From Flavobacteriaceae bacterium UBA4166 (GTDB taxonomy: Bacteria > Bacteroidota > Bacteroidia > Flavobacteriales > Flavobacteriaceae), in assembly GCA_002379985.1 (NCBI GenBank), contig DFVG01000056.1:252-17384 (forward strand): DNA of 17,133 bases, in the 5' to 3' direction. The notes below the pieces were generated by a model, which searched no databases, was not told where the DNA came from, and was given only the letters and a program-made list of their open reading frames with translations. Shown here piece after piece: positions 1-8,127 of this stretch. The position numbers and the translations under genes are program-made. Numbering within the stretch: position 1 is the stretch's first letter; each line of letters starts with the position of its first letter.

Positions 1-170
1 ATGCTTTTCCTTTTAGTCTATATTTATCTTTATAAAATTTTCTTATAATTAATCATCTAACATAATGTGGCCAGTACTATTTGCTTCTTTTAATCTTATT
101 GTTGCACAATGATTTATTTTTTTATTCACAAATAATATTTAATTGTTAATAAGTTTTAATTTTTTTAAAA
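1..170. other. AT-rich non-coding leader upstream of parA
   Basis: No gene is visible here. Both strands are full of stops; the longest plus-strand frames from an ATG (at 1 and 65) are about 15 codons. Composition is strikingly AT-rich, with long T and A runs, and becomes more balanced near base 171, where the start-less frame ahead of parA becomes protein-like. No perfect TAnnTTTG promoter box was found on the plus strand, so I cannot place the parA promoter. Confidence 0.6.
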
Positions 171-302
171 GGCAAGCGAGTAAAAGATGAGATACAAGAA
201 GCAGCCAGATACTGGAAATTCAATTACGAACTACACAAAAGCATTTCTGATGAAAGAGGTAGTGTTATTATTATAAAGGATCTAAGCAAAATTAATGAGT
301 AA
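153..302 (+). pseudogene. Start-less open frame, possible 3' remnant of a gene
   Basis: A 49-codon frame runs open from just after the TAA at 150-152 to a TAA at 300-302, overlapping the parA start by 8 bases. It contains no ATG, GTG or TTG codon, so it cannot start normally. From about base 171 it reads like real protein (GKRVKDEIQEAARYW, then a hydrophobic GSVIII patch near the end), and base composition changes at the same place. It could be the C-terminal stub of a gene whose 5' part was lost, a gene using a rare start such as the ATT at 159, or chance. I do not recognise the family. A competing ATG frame at 187 gives only 29 residues and looks less protein-like. Confidence 0.3.
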
Positions 303-1059
303 GATAATTGCTATTGCCAATCAAAAAGGAGGTGTGGGTAAAACCACCACATCAGTAAACCTTGCGGCTTCTTTAGGAGTATTAGAGAAAAAAGTGCTAT
401 TGATTGATGCCGACCCTCAGGCAAATGCGACTTCCGGACTAGGAATTGACGTAGAGTCCGTCGAAATAGGCACTTACCAATTACTCGAACACACAGCCAA
501 GGCAAAGGACGCCATCATGAAAACTGGTTCACCGAATCTCGACGTGATCCCTGCGCATATTGATCTGGTCGCCATTGAAATTGAATTGGTAGATCAAGAT
601 CAACGTGAATCCATGTTGAAAAAAGCGGTAGAAGGACTGAAAGAACAGTATGATTACATTCTTATTGACTGTGCGCCTTCTCTGGGACTATTAACGCTGA
701 ATGCGCTAACTGCAGCTGACGCTGTAATCATCCCGATACAGTGCGAGTATTTTGCTCTGGAAGGCCTCGGAAAACTTTTGAACACCATCAAAAGCGTACA
801 GAAGATCCACAATAACAAACTCGATATTGAAGGTTTGCTACTAACGATGTACGATTCGCGTCTCCGACTTTCAAATCAAGTGGTAGATGAGGTAAAAAAA
901 CACTTTGATGAAATGGTGTTCAAGACAATCATACAGCGAAATGTTCGTTTAAGTGAAGCCCCCAGTTACGGCGAAAGTATCATTAGTTATGATGCCAGTA
1001 GTAAAGGTGCCAATAATTACTTAAGTTTGGCCCAAGAACTAATTGAAAAAAACGCATAA
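295..1059 (+). CDS. parA: ParA/Soj chromosome-partitioning ATPase
   Basis: ParA-type P-loop ATPase of 254 residues, the usual length for a chromosomal Soj-like ParA without the N-terminal DNA-binding extension of plasmid P1-type proteins. The deviant Walker A KGGVGKTT lies at residues 11-18 with the signature lysine K11. The A' motif LIDADPQ lies at 36-42, and Walker B ends at D125 in YILIDCAPS. It binds DNA non-specifically as an ATP dimer and works with ParB-parS complexes to segregate replicated origins. The ATG start places the P-loop immediately at the N-terminus, as in the family. parB follows after 6 bases, so the two are surely co-transcribed. The stop of a start-less frame overlaps its first codons. 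Confidence 0.97.
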   Translation: MSKIIAIANQKGGVGKTTTSVNLAASLGVLEKKVLLIDADPQANATSGLGIDVESVEIGTYQLLEHTAKAKDAIMKTGSPNLDVIPAHIDLVAIEIELVDQDQRESMLKKAVEGLKEQYDYILIDCAPSLGLLTLNALTAADAVIIPIQCEYFALEGLGKLLNTIKSVQKIHNNKLDIEGLLLTMYDSRLRLSNQVVDEVKKHFDEMVFKTIIQRNVRLSEAPSYGESIISYDASSKGANNYLSLAQELIEKNA

Positions 1060-1065
1060 CGCCTT

Positions 1066-1965
1066 ATGGCTAAAGCAACAAAAAAACAAGCGTTAGGCCG
1101 CGGTCTTTCCGCCCTACTGAAAGACCCTTCCAATGATATCAAATCTGCTTCCGACAAGAATGCGGATAAAGTTGTAGGAAATATCGTTGAGCTAGAACTG
1201 GACACCATTGAAATGAATCCGTTTCAGCCGCGTACTAGTTTTAATGAAGAGACCTTACGCGAACTTGCCTCTTCCATCAAAGAACTGGGGGTCATTCAGC
1301 CCATTACGGTTCGAAAATTAGATTTCAATAAATATCAGTTGGTCAGTGGAGAACGTCGTTTCCGTGCTTCGAAGCTTATCGGACTCGAAACCATCCCAGC
1401 CTACATCCGGATCGCTAACGATCAGGAATCGTTGGAAATGGCACTTGTGGAGAACATTCAACGCCAAGACCTAGACCCTATAGAAATCGCACTGTCATAC
1501 CAACGTCTTATCGAAGAGATTGATATTACACAGGAAGAACTGAGTGATCGCGTTGGTAAAAACCGTTCTACCATCACAAATTACCTTCGCCTGTTGAAGC
1601 TAGACCCTATCATTCAAACGGGAATGCGTGACGGTTTTATTTCTATGGGCCACGGAAGAGCTTTGATCAACGTAAACGATACCGATGACCAATTGGACAT
1701 TTACGAAAAAGTGATCAGTAAGAAGCTGTCGGTTCGTGATACGGAAGCCTTAGTTCGAAACTTAAAAGGTCCGGAAGAGAAAAAGGAAACCTCTAAGAAA
1801 AGTCTTCCTTCCTACGCCAAAAAAGGCGCTAGAGAACTTACCGATGTATTGGGTACTACAGTGAAAGTGACCGTAGGTAGAAGCGGAAAAGGGCAATATG
1901 TAGTTCCTTTCAAGAACAAAGAGGAGTTTGAACGTATTTTGAAGCTTATCAAAAGTGGGCAATAG
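1066..1965 (+). CDS. parB: ParB/Spo0J chromosome-partitioning protein
   Basis: ParB CTPase clamp and parS-binding protein, 299 residues. The N-terminal LGRGLSALL (10-18) is the usual ParA-stimulating segment. The CTP-binding domain shows NPFQPR (51-56), GERRFRA (95-101) and ENIQRQDLDPIE (129-140). A helix-turn-helix follows at about 155-179, and a C-terminal dimerisation domain at about 255-299. It loads on parS and slides to form the partition complex that ParA moves. It lies 6 bases after parA, and its last 11 bases overlap the GTG-initiated next gene, suggesting translational coupling. No parS-like 16-mer was seen in this window by eye. Confidence 0.97.
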   Translation: MAKATKKQALGRGLSALLKDPSNDIKSASDKNADKVVGNIVELELDTIEMNPFQPRTSFNEETLRELASSIKELGVIQPITVRKLDFNKYQLVSGERRFRASKLIGLETIPAYIRIANDQESLEMALVENIQRQDLDPIEIALSYQRLIEEIDITQEELSDRVGKNRSTITNYLRLLKLDPIIQTGMRDGFISMGHGRALINVNDTDDQLDIYEKVISKKLSVRDTEALVRNLKGPEEKKETSKKSLPSYAKKGARELTDVLGTTVKVTVGRSGKGQYVVPFKNKEEFERILKLIKSGQ

Positions 1966-2563
1966 GCTTTTATATCTCTGCTGTTTTCTGATAACAGCTT
2001 CCGCATGGTGCCAAGTTACCGATTCCACCGAAGTGGCGCAAACAGAAACGGCCTTAGTTGTACGTGATACCGTTTCCAACACCGAAAAAAAAATCGAGTA
2101 CGATCCCTTAGCGCCTTCTAGAGCCGCCTTTTATTCGGCGGTCGTTCCCGGATTGGGACAGGCCTACAACAAACGGTATTGGAAAATCCCTGTGATCTAT
2201 GCAGGTATCGCAGCGGGTGTTTATTTCTACGTGCAGAACGATCAAGACTACGACCGCTTCAGAAACGCCTACAAGCGTCGATTGGCTGGGTTTACCGATG
2301 ATGAGTTTTACGGAACCGGAGCGGAACCAGTGATCTCTAATGACCGACTGATCGATGCTCAAAAAAACGCACAAAAAAATAAAGATGTAAGTATTCTTGT
2401 CGCGATAGGTTTCTATTTACTGAATATCGTGGATGCCAATGTAGACGCCCATTTACGTCAATTCAATGTGAGCGAAGATCTTTCCCTTCAGCCCAAAGTG
2501 GAAGTCGACCCCATTCGGGCGCAAACGCAATACGGACTCTCTTTTAGATATAATTTACAATGA
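1955..2563 (+). CDS. DUF5683 domain membrane protein, function unknown
   Basis: A 202-residue Bacteroidota protein. A signal-like hydrophobic stretch lies at residues 4-18, followed by an acidic linker. The DUF5683 core starts near 54 with SRAAFYSAVVPGLGQ and YNKRYWKIP (71-79). Two further membrane-spanning stretches sit at about 78-94 and 146-160, the second running into NIVDANVDAHL (157-167). The start is a GTG at 1955 inside the end of parB; no in-frame ATG exists before the conserved part, so the GTG is needed to keep the signal segment. Its TGA shares ATGA with the dapB start. The family is commonly found beside parB in Flavobacteriia, but I know of no established function. Confidence 0.85.
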   Translation: MGNRLLYLCCFLITASAWCQVTDSTEVAQTETALVVRDTVSNTEKKIEYDPLAPSRAAFYSAVVPGLGQAYNKRYWKIPVIYAGIAAGVYFYVQNDQDYDRFRNAYKRRLAGFTDDEFYGTGAEPVISNDRLIDAQKNAQKNKDVSILVAIGFYLLNIVDANVDAHLRQFNVSEDLSLQPKVEVDPIRAQTQYGLSFRYNLQ

Positions 2564-3261
2564 AGATAGCGATCCTCGGTTTCGGAAAAATGGGACATAT
2601 CATTCAGCAAAAAGCCGAAGAGAAAGGTCATGAGGTGGTGTATACAAAAACGTCTTCCGAAGAAAAAGGATCCTTGCAAGATGCTGATGTAGCGATCGAA
2701 TTTTCGGTAGCGTCTGCAGCGACAGATAATTTGACTACCTGTTTCGAAAAAAATATACCGGTGGTTTGCGGCACTACAGGGTGGCTTGAGAAGTATGATG
2801 AAATGACAAAATTATGTAAAGTGCGTAACGGTGCGCTGCTCTATGCGTCTAATTTCAGCGTGGGAGTGAACCTATTTTTTAACTTGAATGAAAAGCTTGC
2901 TAAACTTATGGCGCCATGGAAGGAGTATGCTGTTTCGATGGAAGAAATTCATCATACCCAAAAACAGGACGCGCCCAGTGGGACCGCGATCACATTGGCA
3001 GAGGGAATTATAAAGCACAGCCATTACCATCACTGGAAATTAGAGGAAGCCCCTGAAAACGGAATTCCCATCACGGCAATTCGAAAAGGCGATGTGAAAG
3101 GAACGCATCGTATTTCGTATGCTTCGGAAATTGATACGATCAACATCACCCATGAGGCACACTCCAGAGATGGATTTGCCCTTGGAGCGATCTTAGCTGC
3201 GGAATGGCTTCAAAATAAAAAAGGTATTTTTAGCATGAAGGATGTCCTTCAGATGAAATAA
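2560..3261 (+). CDS. dapB: 4-hydroxy-tetrahydrodipicolinate reductase
   Basis: Cytoplasmic NAD(P)H-dependent reductase that converts hydroxy-tetrahydrodipicolinate to tetrahydrodipicolinate, in the diaminopimelate/lysine pathway feeding peptidoglycan. The Rossmann dinucleotide loop GFGKMG is at residues 7-12, EFS at 47-49 and CGTTGW at 70-75. The catalytic/substrate region has the paired histidines 131-132, K135 and DAPSGTA at 137-143. At 233 residues it is shorter than the E. coli enzyme (about 270), which is normal for Bacteroidota. The start overlaps the preceding stop (ATGA). lepB follows after 6 bases in the same operon. Confidence 0.96.
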   Translation: MKIAILGFGKMGHIIQQKAEEKGHEVVYTKTSSEEKGSLQDADVAIEFSVASAATDNLTTCFEKNIPVVCGTTGWLEKYDEMTKLCKVRNGALLYASNFSVGVNLFFNLNEKLAKLMAPWKEYAVSMEEIHHTQKQDAPSGTAITLAEGIIKHSHYHHWKLEEAPENGIPITAIRKGDVKGTHRISYASEIDTINITHEAHSRDGFALGAILAAEWLQNKKGIFSMKDVLQMK

Positions 3262-3267
3262 AAGATT

Positions 3268-4839
3268 ATGACACTTACCGGTTGGTTATTATTTATATTG
3301 ATCCTGCAACTCATTCATTTTGCGGGTACTTGGAAGTTATATCAAAAGGCCGGACGAAAGGCTTGGGAAGCTGCCGTCCCTATTTACAACGCAATTGTAC
3401 TCATGAAGATTATCAACAGACCGCGCTGGTGGGTGATCCTTTTATTTGTACCGATCGTGAATTTGATCATGTTTCCGGTGATTTGGGTAGAAACCATTCG
3501 AAGTTTTGGAAGAAATAGTACGGCCGATACTATTTTAGTATTAGTCACACTCGGACTCTACATCTACTATATTAACTACACAAAAGACGTCACCTACATT
3601 CCGGAACGCAGTCTAAAACCAAGAACCACCACCGGAGAATGGGTAAGTTCTATTTTATTTGCTGTGGTAGCCGCTACGATTGTGCATACGTACGTCATGC
3701 AACCTTTTACGATACCAACCTCTTCTTTGGAAAAGACGTTATTGGTAGGAGATTTCCTTTTTGTAAGTAAATTTCATTACGGAGCACGTTTGCCTATCAC
3801 TCCGATTAGTTTCCCGATGGTACATGACACCATTCCTGTGGTCAAGTCGAGATCATATGCCAAAACCGTAGAATATCCACATTTCAGATTTCCGGGCTTT
3901 CAAAAGATCAAACGGAATGATATCGTCGTATTCAGTTGGCCGGTAGATACGTTAGAAAACATTCTAAACCCGTATGGAGGCGTCTATATTAAACCGATCG
4001 ATAAGAAAAGTAATTATGTAAAGCGTGCCGTGGGACTTCCGGGAGATTCCCTTGAAGTTCGAAATGGTTTCGTATACATCAACGGCGCTCAAAACGAACT
4101 TCCCGATCGGGCGAAACTTCAGTTTTCATATGCGTTTAAAACCAGCGGTTCTTTGAGTCCGAAACTCTTCAAAGACCTAGGCATTACCGATGGTGTAGGA
4201 TCTATTCCGGAAGACAAAGCATACTTTGTTCCGGCAGCTACCGAAGAAGCAGCTGCACAGCTTGCGCAACACCCTAACGTGGCCGAAGTCTATCGTTATG
4301 AAGCCAATCAGGGAGAATGGGATCCACAATCGTTCCCAAGAGATGATCGTTATTCCTGGAACCACGATTTTTACGGCCCTATTTATATTCCGAAGAAAGA
4401 CGCAACCGTTTCCATAACCCCCGAAACGCTACCGCTGTACAAGCGCATCATAGAAGTGTATGAAGGGCGCGAACTTGGGATTAAAAATCAATTAAGTGTT
4501 CAAAACGACCAAGTACTGTTGAACGGTGAACCCATTTCAGAATACACCTTCAAGATGGATTATTATTGGATGATGGGAGACAACCGTAACAACTCACAAG
4601 ATGCTCGCAACTGGGGCTTTGTTCCGTTTAACCACGTGGTAGGAAAGCCGGTGTTCATCTGGATGAGCATTGATGGCATCAATAATGGAATGAGCAACTG
4701 GAAGTTCAAGTGGGATCGCTTTTTTACCACCGTAGGCGGAAGTGGAAAACCAGTTAGCTATTTCACATACTTCATTGTATTACTCATTAGTTGGTTCGTG
4801 TTTGATTTCTTCAGAAAACGAAAGAAGAAAAAGAAATAA
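3268..4839 (+). CDS. lepB: Signal peptidase I, large Bacteroidota form
   Basis: Membrane serine/lysine-dyad peptidase that removes signal peptides from exported proteins. It has 523 residues, far longer than typical LepB (180-330). Residues 1-105 form a multi-pass region resembling DUF5684 (KLYQKAGRKAWEAAVPIYN at 24-41). A transmembrane segment at about 126-143 leads into the protease. The catalytic serine is S153 in IPTSSLEKTL, with a leucine where most enzymes have methionine. The general-base lysine is K252 in YVKRAVGLPGD. After an insertion of roughly 170 residues the C-terminal box MGDNRNNSQDARNWG appears at 436-450. A final membrane helix lies at about 497-515, followed by a Lys/Arg-rich tail. 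It sits between dapB (6-base gap) and a WbqC gene (8-base gap). Confidence 0.95.
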   Translation: MTLTGWLLFILILQLIHFAGTWKLYQKAGRKAWEAAVPIYNAIVLMKIINRPRWWVILLFVPIVNLIMFPVIWVETIRSFGRNSTADTILVLVTLGLYIYYINYTKDVTYIPERSLKPRTTTGEWVSSILFAVVAATIVHTYVMQPFTIPTSSLEKTLLVGDFLFVSKFHYGARLPITPISFPMVHDTIPVVKSRSYAKTVEYPHFRFPGFQKIKRNDIVVFSWPVDTLENILNPYGGVYIKPIDKKSNYVKRAVGLPGDSLEVRNGFVYINGAQNELPDRAKLQFSYAFKTSGSLSPKLFKDLGITDGVGSIPEDKAYFVPAATEEAAAQLAQHPNVAEVYRYEANQGEWDPQSFPRDDRYSWNHDFYGPIYIPKKDATVSITPETLPLYKRIIEVYEGRELGIKNQLSVQNDQVLLNGEPISEYTFKMDYYWMMGDNRNNSQDARNWGFVPFNHVVGKPVFIWMSIDGINNGMSNWKFKWDRFFTTVGGSGKPVSYFTYFIVLLISWFVFDFFRKRKKKKK

Positions 4840-4847
4840 TTCCTGTT

Positions 4848-5471
4848 ATGGACATTGTGGTTCACCCCTCATACTTTCCGTGTATCGCACAGATGGCGGC
4901 GTGTGCGCAGGCGAAAACCGTCATTTTTGAGGTTTGTGATAATTATCAAAAACAAACCTATCGCAATCGTGCGCGCATTGCACATGCCAACGGTGAGCTA
5001 CAACTTAATATCCCCATTCAACACAGCAAAGACGGAACACGGCAAAAAACTGCAGAAGTTGCCCCTGATAATAATTTTCCTTGGCAAGCCCAACATTGGA
5101 AAAGTCTGCAAAGTGCCTACCGCACCTCCCCATTCTTTGAGTTCTATGAAGATGATATGGCACCCCTTTTTCAAAAAAGAGTTAGTTCGTTGCTAGAACA
5201 CAACCTTGAAATCTATACCCTGCTATGCGAGTTGCTTGGCATGGATGGCAACTTTGAAGAAACCCACGTGTATCAAAAAGATTTGGAGAAAAAAGACCTT
5301 CGGCATTGGGTACGCGGTAAAAAGGAACGTTCTTACGCGCTAGAACCTTACACACAGGTCTTACAAGAGAAGCACGGTCACTTGAGCAATTTATCGGTAA
5401 TCGACCTATTATTTAATGAAGGGCCCAATGCCTTGAATTATTTGGAAAGACAGCAGCTCAGTTGGGAATAG
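4848..5471 (+). CDS. WbqC-family protein
   Basis: A 207-residue soluble protein matching the WbqC-like family. Visible marks are HPSYFP at 6-11, the core D31-NYQKQTYRNRARI (31-44), LNIPI at 53-57, and an aromatic-rich WQAQHWKSLQSAYRTSPFF segment at 79-97. The family is named after an O-antigen locus gene; its biochemical activity is not something I can state. It is the last gene of the parA-to-lepB run, 8 bases after lepB, and such a WbqC gene next to lepB is familiar in Flavobacteriia. Its last 34 bases overlap the end of the convergent downstream gene. Confidence 0.85.
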   Translation: MDIVVHPSYFPCIAQMAACAQAKTVIFEVCDNYQKQTYRNRARIAHANGELQLNIPIQHSKDGTRQKTAEVAPDNNFPWQAQHWKSLQSAYRTSPFFEFYEDDMAPLFQKRVSSLLEHNLEIYTLLCELLGMDGNFEETHVYQKDLEKKDLRHWVRGKKERSYALEPYTQVLQEKHGHLSNLSVIDLLFNEGPNALNYLERQQLSWE

Positions 5472-6469
5472 ATAGGATTGTGGTCTGAAAAGGTTTCAGT
5501 CACATTTTCAAAGTTGATGACTTCAAACTCCTTGGAAGTAAAAATATAATCAATACGAAGCGGATACGAATCGAATGAAAACGTAGTTCCCAGTCCGCTT
5601 CCCTTCATCTTAAAAGCATCCGCATAGCGTTCTGCGACTTGTCTGTAGATATAAGAATGGCGCGTATTGTTAAAATCGCCTGCCATGATCACAGGATATG
5701 AAGATGTTTCTGCATGGGCTAAGATCTGCTCTACTTGATCTTGTTGTTTCGCAAAATTTGCGGTCATCCGACGGACCATACGTTCTTTATTTCCTTCTTG
5801 TATATAATCTACGGAAGGCAACACGCCCATTGATTGTAAATGCAGGTTATAGAGTCGGATAGTATCCGTTCCTTTGACCACGTCAGCATACAAACTATTG
5901 TTGTAGGTATTCGGAAAGTTGAAAGCCCCACTGTTGTGTAAAGGATATTTTGAAAAGATTGCATGTCCCAAAATGTTTTTTTCCTTGAAATGTATGTATC
6001 GAAAGGGATATGCTGAAAAAGACACTTGATGGTCACGATAGAACTCTTGCAATAAGACCACATCCGGATCATAGGTCTTTAGGATAGCGGCAATGACTTC
6101 TTTAGGGTTCTCTGTTGCATTTTCTTCGTAGGCGTTGAAGAGTCGAACGTTATACGAAAGAATACTTAATGACGCTTGAGAGGGATCGCTATGTTCCGGG
6201 TCAGATAGACGTAAGGCAGTTCGGCTAAGAAAGAATGTTGCGGACAGGATCAAGAAAGAGAGCCACGCCTGACGTCGTTTCCGAAGCAACCAATACCCAA
6301 AAAATGCAATGTTGATAAGTACTAAAGGTGAAACCGCAAGGCTTAACAGGGAGACGGTAGCAAATTGTTTTGGAGGGACGTATTGCGCACAACTAGCCAA
6401 TAATAACAACAGGGCGAACATACTATTCACCAAAAACACCACCTTATTGAAAAACCCCAACTTTTTCAC
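5438..6469 (-). CDS. Membrane-anchored endonuclease/exonuclease/phosphatase family protein
   Basis: EEP-superfamily metal-dependent hydrolase of 343 residues. The N-terminus holds about three membrane stretches (8-26, 38-60, 67-82), placing the catalytic domain on one face of the inner membrane. Catalytic landmarks are SYNVRLF with N107, LLQEFY with E142, NLHLQS at 208-213, GDFNNT at 264-269, RIDYIF at 305-310 and the terminal SDH at 328-330, so the active site looks intact. The substrate (nucleic acid, phospholipid or phosphoester) cannot be told. The start taken is a GTG 6 bases after the upstream rhomboid gene's stop; the first in-frame ATG (codon 17) would cut the first membrane helix. 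It is the last gene of the mutL-rhomboid cluster. Confidence 0.85.
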   Translation of the reverse strand: MKKLGFFNKVVFLVNSMFALLLLLASCAQYVPPKQFATVSLLSLAVSPLVLINIAFFGYWLLRKRRQAWLSFLILSATFFLSRTALRLSDPEHSDPSQASLSILSYNVRLFNAYEENATENPKEVIAAILKTYDPDVVLLQEFYRDHQVSFSAYPFRYIHFKEKNILGHAIFSKYPLHNSGAFNFPNTYNNSLYADVVKGTDTIRLYNLHLQSMGVLPSVDYIQEGNKERMVRRMTANFAKQQDQVEQILAHAETSSYPVIMAGDFNNTRHSYIYRQVAERYADAFKMKGSGLGTTFSFDSYPLRIDYIFTSKEFEVINFENVTETFSDHNPIYSQLSCCLSK

Positions 6470-6475
6470 ACCCCA

Positions 6476-7357
6476 CTAATCTTGATTCCCTGCTTTGAAC
6501 AAGAAATCTTTTTCTGCTTTGGTTAAACTGTCGTAACCACTCTTACTAATCTTGTCTAAGATAGCATCTACCTTCTTTTGATGAGATGTTTTATCTTCTT
6601 TTTTCTGATAGGCCGTCGTGCTCTTCTTTGCGGGACGCGTACGATGTACTTTTTTAAACGGACGGTCTTTTCTAGACTTGAAGATGTTAGCCACGCCATC
6701 CATCAAGGTTTCGAACCACGCGCCAATATTATTTCCTTTAGCAAGTTGCACGGCATATACATACCCAAAAATGGCACCGCCTAAATGCGCTAACAAACCT
6801 CCGGCGTTTCCGGACGTTGGGAGTCGGATTAAATCCATCACAATAAAGAACACCGCGATGTGCCAAAGCTTCACATTGAAAAAGAAGACGCGTATTTCGG
6901 TATTCGGACTATACGTAGCCATAAACACCAACAGCGCGGTCACTGCTCCCGAGGCACCAAGAAGATAGCCCCGTTGGAAATCGAAAACAGGAAAAAGATT
7001 ATAACTGAGTACAAAGAGTAATCCACCGCTAATAGCGCCTAAGAGATAAATTGTGAGCAAACGTTTTTCACTGAACAGATTGAGGATGATTCTTCCGAAG
7101 TAATACAGCAACAACATGTTGAATAGAATATGGAAGAAATCGAAATGAAGAAAACTATAGGTAATGAACGCCCACGGTTGAAGAATAAACTCATTAAAAG
7201 CATCAGGCAAGACAAACCAGCTCATAAGCTGCGCAATAGGAAGCTGGAAAAAGGCTGAAATAATGCGCGTCACCAAAAAGATAATTGTATTGATAACAAT
7301 TAATTTAATGGTAACATCAGCGGTTTTGAACTTGTATGTAAGACTACTTGTGCTCAT
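6476..7357 (-). CDS. Rhomboid intramembrane serine protease with C-terminal DUF6576-like tail
   Basis: Rhomboid protease of 293 residues from the ATG at 7357. A TTG four codons upstream is also possible, but it would overlap the previous gene by 10 bases. Six or so membrane helices are visible. The oxyanion pair HILFN gives H76 and N80, the catalytic serine is S136 in LLGASGA, and the catalytic histidine is H191 in AHLGG. After the last helix there is a basic linker and a charged C-terminal domain ending in ILDKISKSGYDSLTKAEKDF, which resembles the DUF6576 tail common on Bacteroidota rhomboids. Substrates are unknown. It follows a second rhomboid gene after 2 bases. Confidence 0.92.
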   Translation of the reverse strand: MSTSSLTYKFKTADVTIKLIVINTIIFLVTRIISAFFQLPIAQLMSWFVLPDAFNEFILQPWAFITYSFLHFDFFHILFNMLLLYYFGRIILNLFSEKRLLTIYLLGAISGGLLFVLSYNLFPVFDFQRGYLLGASGAVTALLVFMATYSPNTEIRVFFFNVKLWHIAVFFIVMDLIRLPTSGNAGGLLAHLGGAIFGYVYAVQLAKGNNIGAWFETLMDGVANIFKSRKDRPFKKVHRTRPAKKSTTAYQKKEDKTSHQKKVDAILDKISKSGYDSLTKAEKDFLFKAGNQD

Positions 7358-7359
7358 CC

Positions 7360-8127
7360 TTAATCCCAACGCGTATGGTTAAAACTATCTTTTCGCCAAT
7401 AATAAGCCATGAGGAAGCCAAACAGCGCCCCTCCTATGTGCGCCCAGTTGGCAATATTTTGTCCGAATAATGAAAAACCGGTCACTCCAGAGAAAAGATC
7501 TAACAACAATAATCCCGGAATAAAATACTTTGCTTTTATGGGTATGGGTAAAAATATCAGCATTAATTCGGCATTTGGGAACATCATTCCGAAGGCCACC
7601 AACACCCCATAAACGGCTCCGGAAGCACCCACTGCGGTACTCATATAACTTGAGATCATGCTTCCAACGGAATCACCATCAACACCTTCCGGTATATTAA
7701 CAGAGTAATGCCCCAAGCTACGTCCTTGAGATTCGGCATCACGCATCAACTCAAAGATTTGAGATTCTGTCATCCCCGCTTGGAGGAGTTCGCTAAAACC
7801 GGCATGAACGTGATAATAATTTACTAGCGTATGGATCAAGGCTGCTCCTAATCCGGCAGAAAAATAAAAGAAAAGAAAGCGTTTTCGGCCCCATCGCATT
7901 TCCAAAGGCGATCCAAACGCCCATAAGGCATACATATTGAACAAGATATGCATAAAGCCGCCGTGCATGAACATATGCGTCACCGGTTGCCAATACTGAA
8001 AATTAGGATGTTCTACATAATACAATGAGAACAATCTATAAGCAAGATCAGAGCTGAGCAATGTAAACCCAAAGAATAGGACATTGACGATGATAAGTGC
8101 TTTTATGGTTTCGGTTATTCTTCCCAT
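7360..8127 (-). CDS. Rhomboid intramembrane serine protease
   Basis: Second rhomboid protease, 255 residues, upstream of its paralogue in the same transcript. Key residues are H60 and N64 in MHILFN, the catalytic S169 in VGASGAVYG, and H230 in WAHIGGALFG. Between the helices near 85-100 and 165-180 there is an unusually long loop (about 103-162) rich in acidic and polar residues, absent from the neighbouring paralogue and presumably extramembrane. No extra C-terminal domain is present. The ATG follows the mutL stop directly with no intervening base. Substrates cannot be inferred from sequence. Confidence 0.93.
   Translation of the reverse strand: MGRITETIKALIIVNVLFFGFTLLSSDLAYRLFSLYYVEHPNFQYWQPVTHMFMHGGFMHILFNMYALWAFGSPLEMRWGRKRFLFFYFSAGLGAALIHTLVNYYHVHAGFSELLQAGMTESQIFELMRDAESQGRSLGHYSVNIPEGVDGDSVGSMISSYMSTAVGASGAVYGVLVAFGMMFPNAELMLIFLPIPIKAKYFIPGLLLLDLFSGVTGFSLFGQNIANWAHIGGALFGFLMAYYWRKDSFNHTRWD

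Noticed and set aside
1762..2082. Minus-strand open frame of 106 codons across the parB/DUF5683 junction
   Set aside because: It is opposite to two clear genes and its composition is unlike a real protein.
4631..4640. Palindrome ACCACGTGGT, core similar to parS, near parAB
   Set aside because: Only 10 bases are palindromic, the flanks do not match the 16-base parS consensus, and the bases encode conserved-looking residues within lepB.
6618..6968. Plus-strand open frame of 116 codons
   Set aside because: It is antisense to a rhomboid gene with intact catalytic motifs and has no recognisable features of its own.
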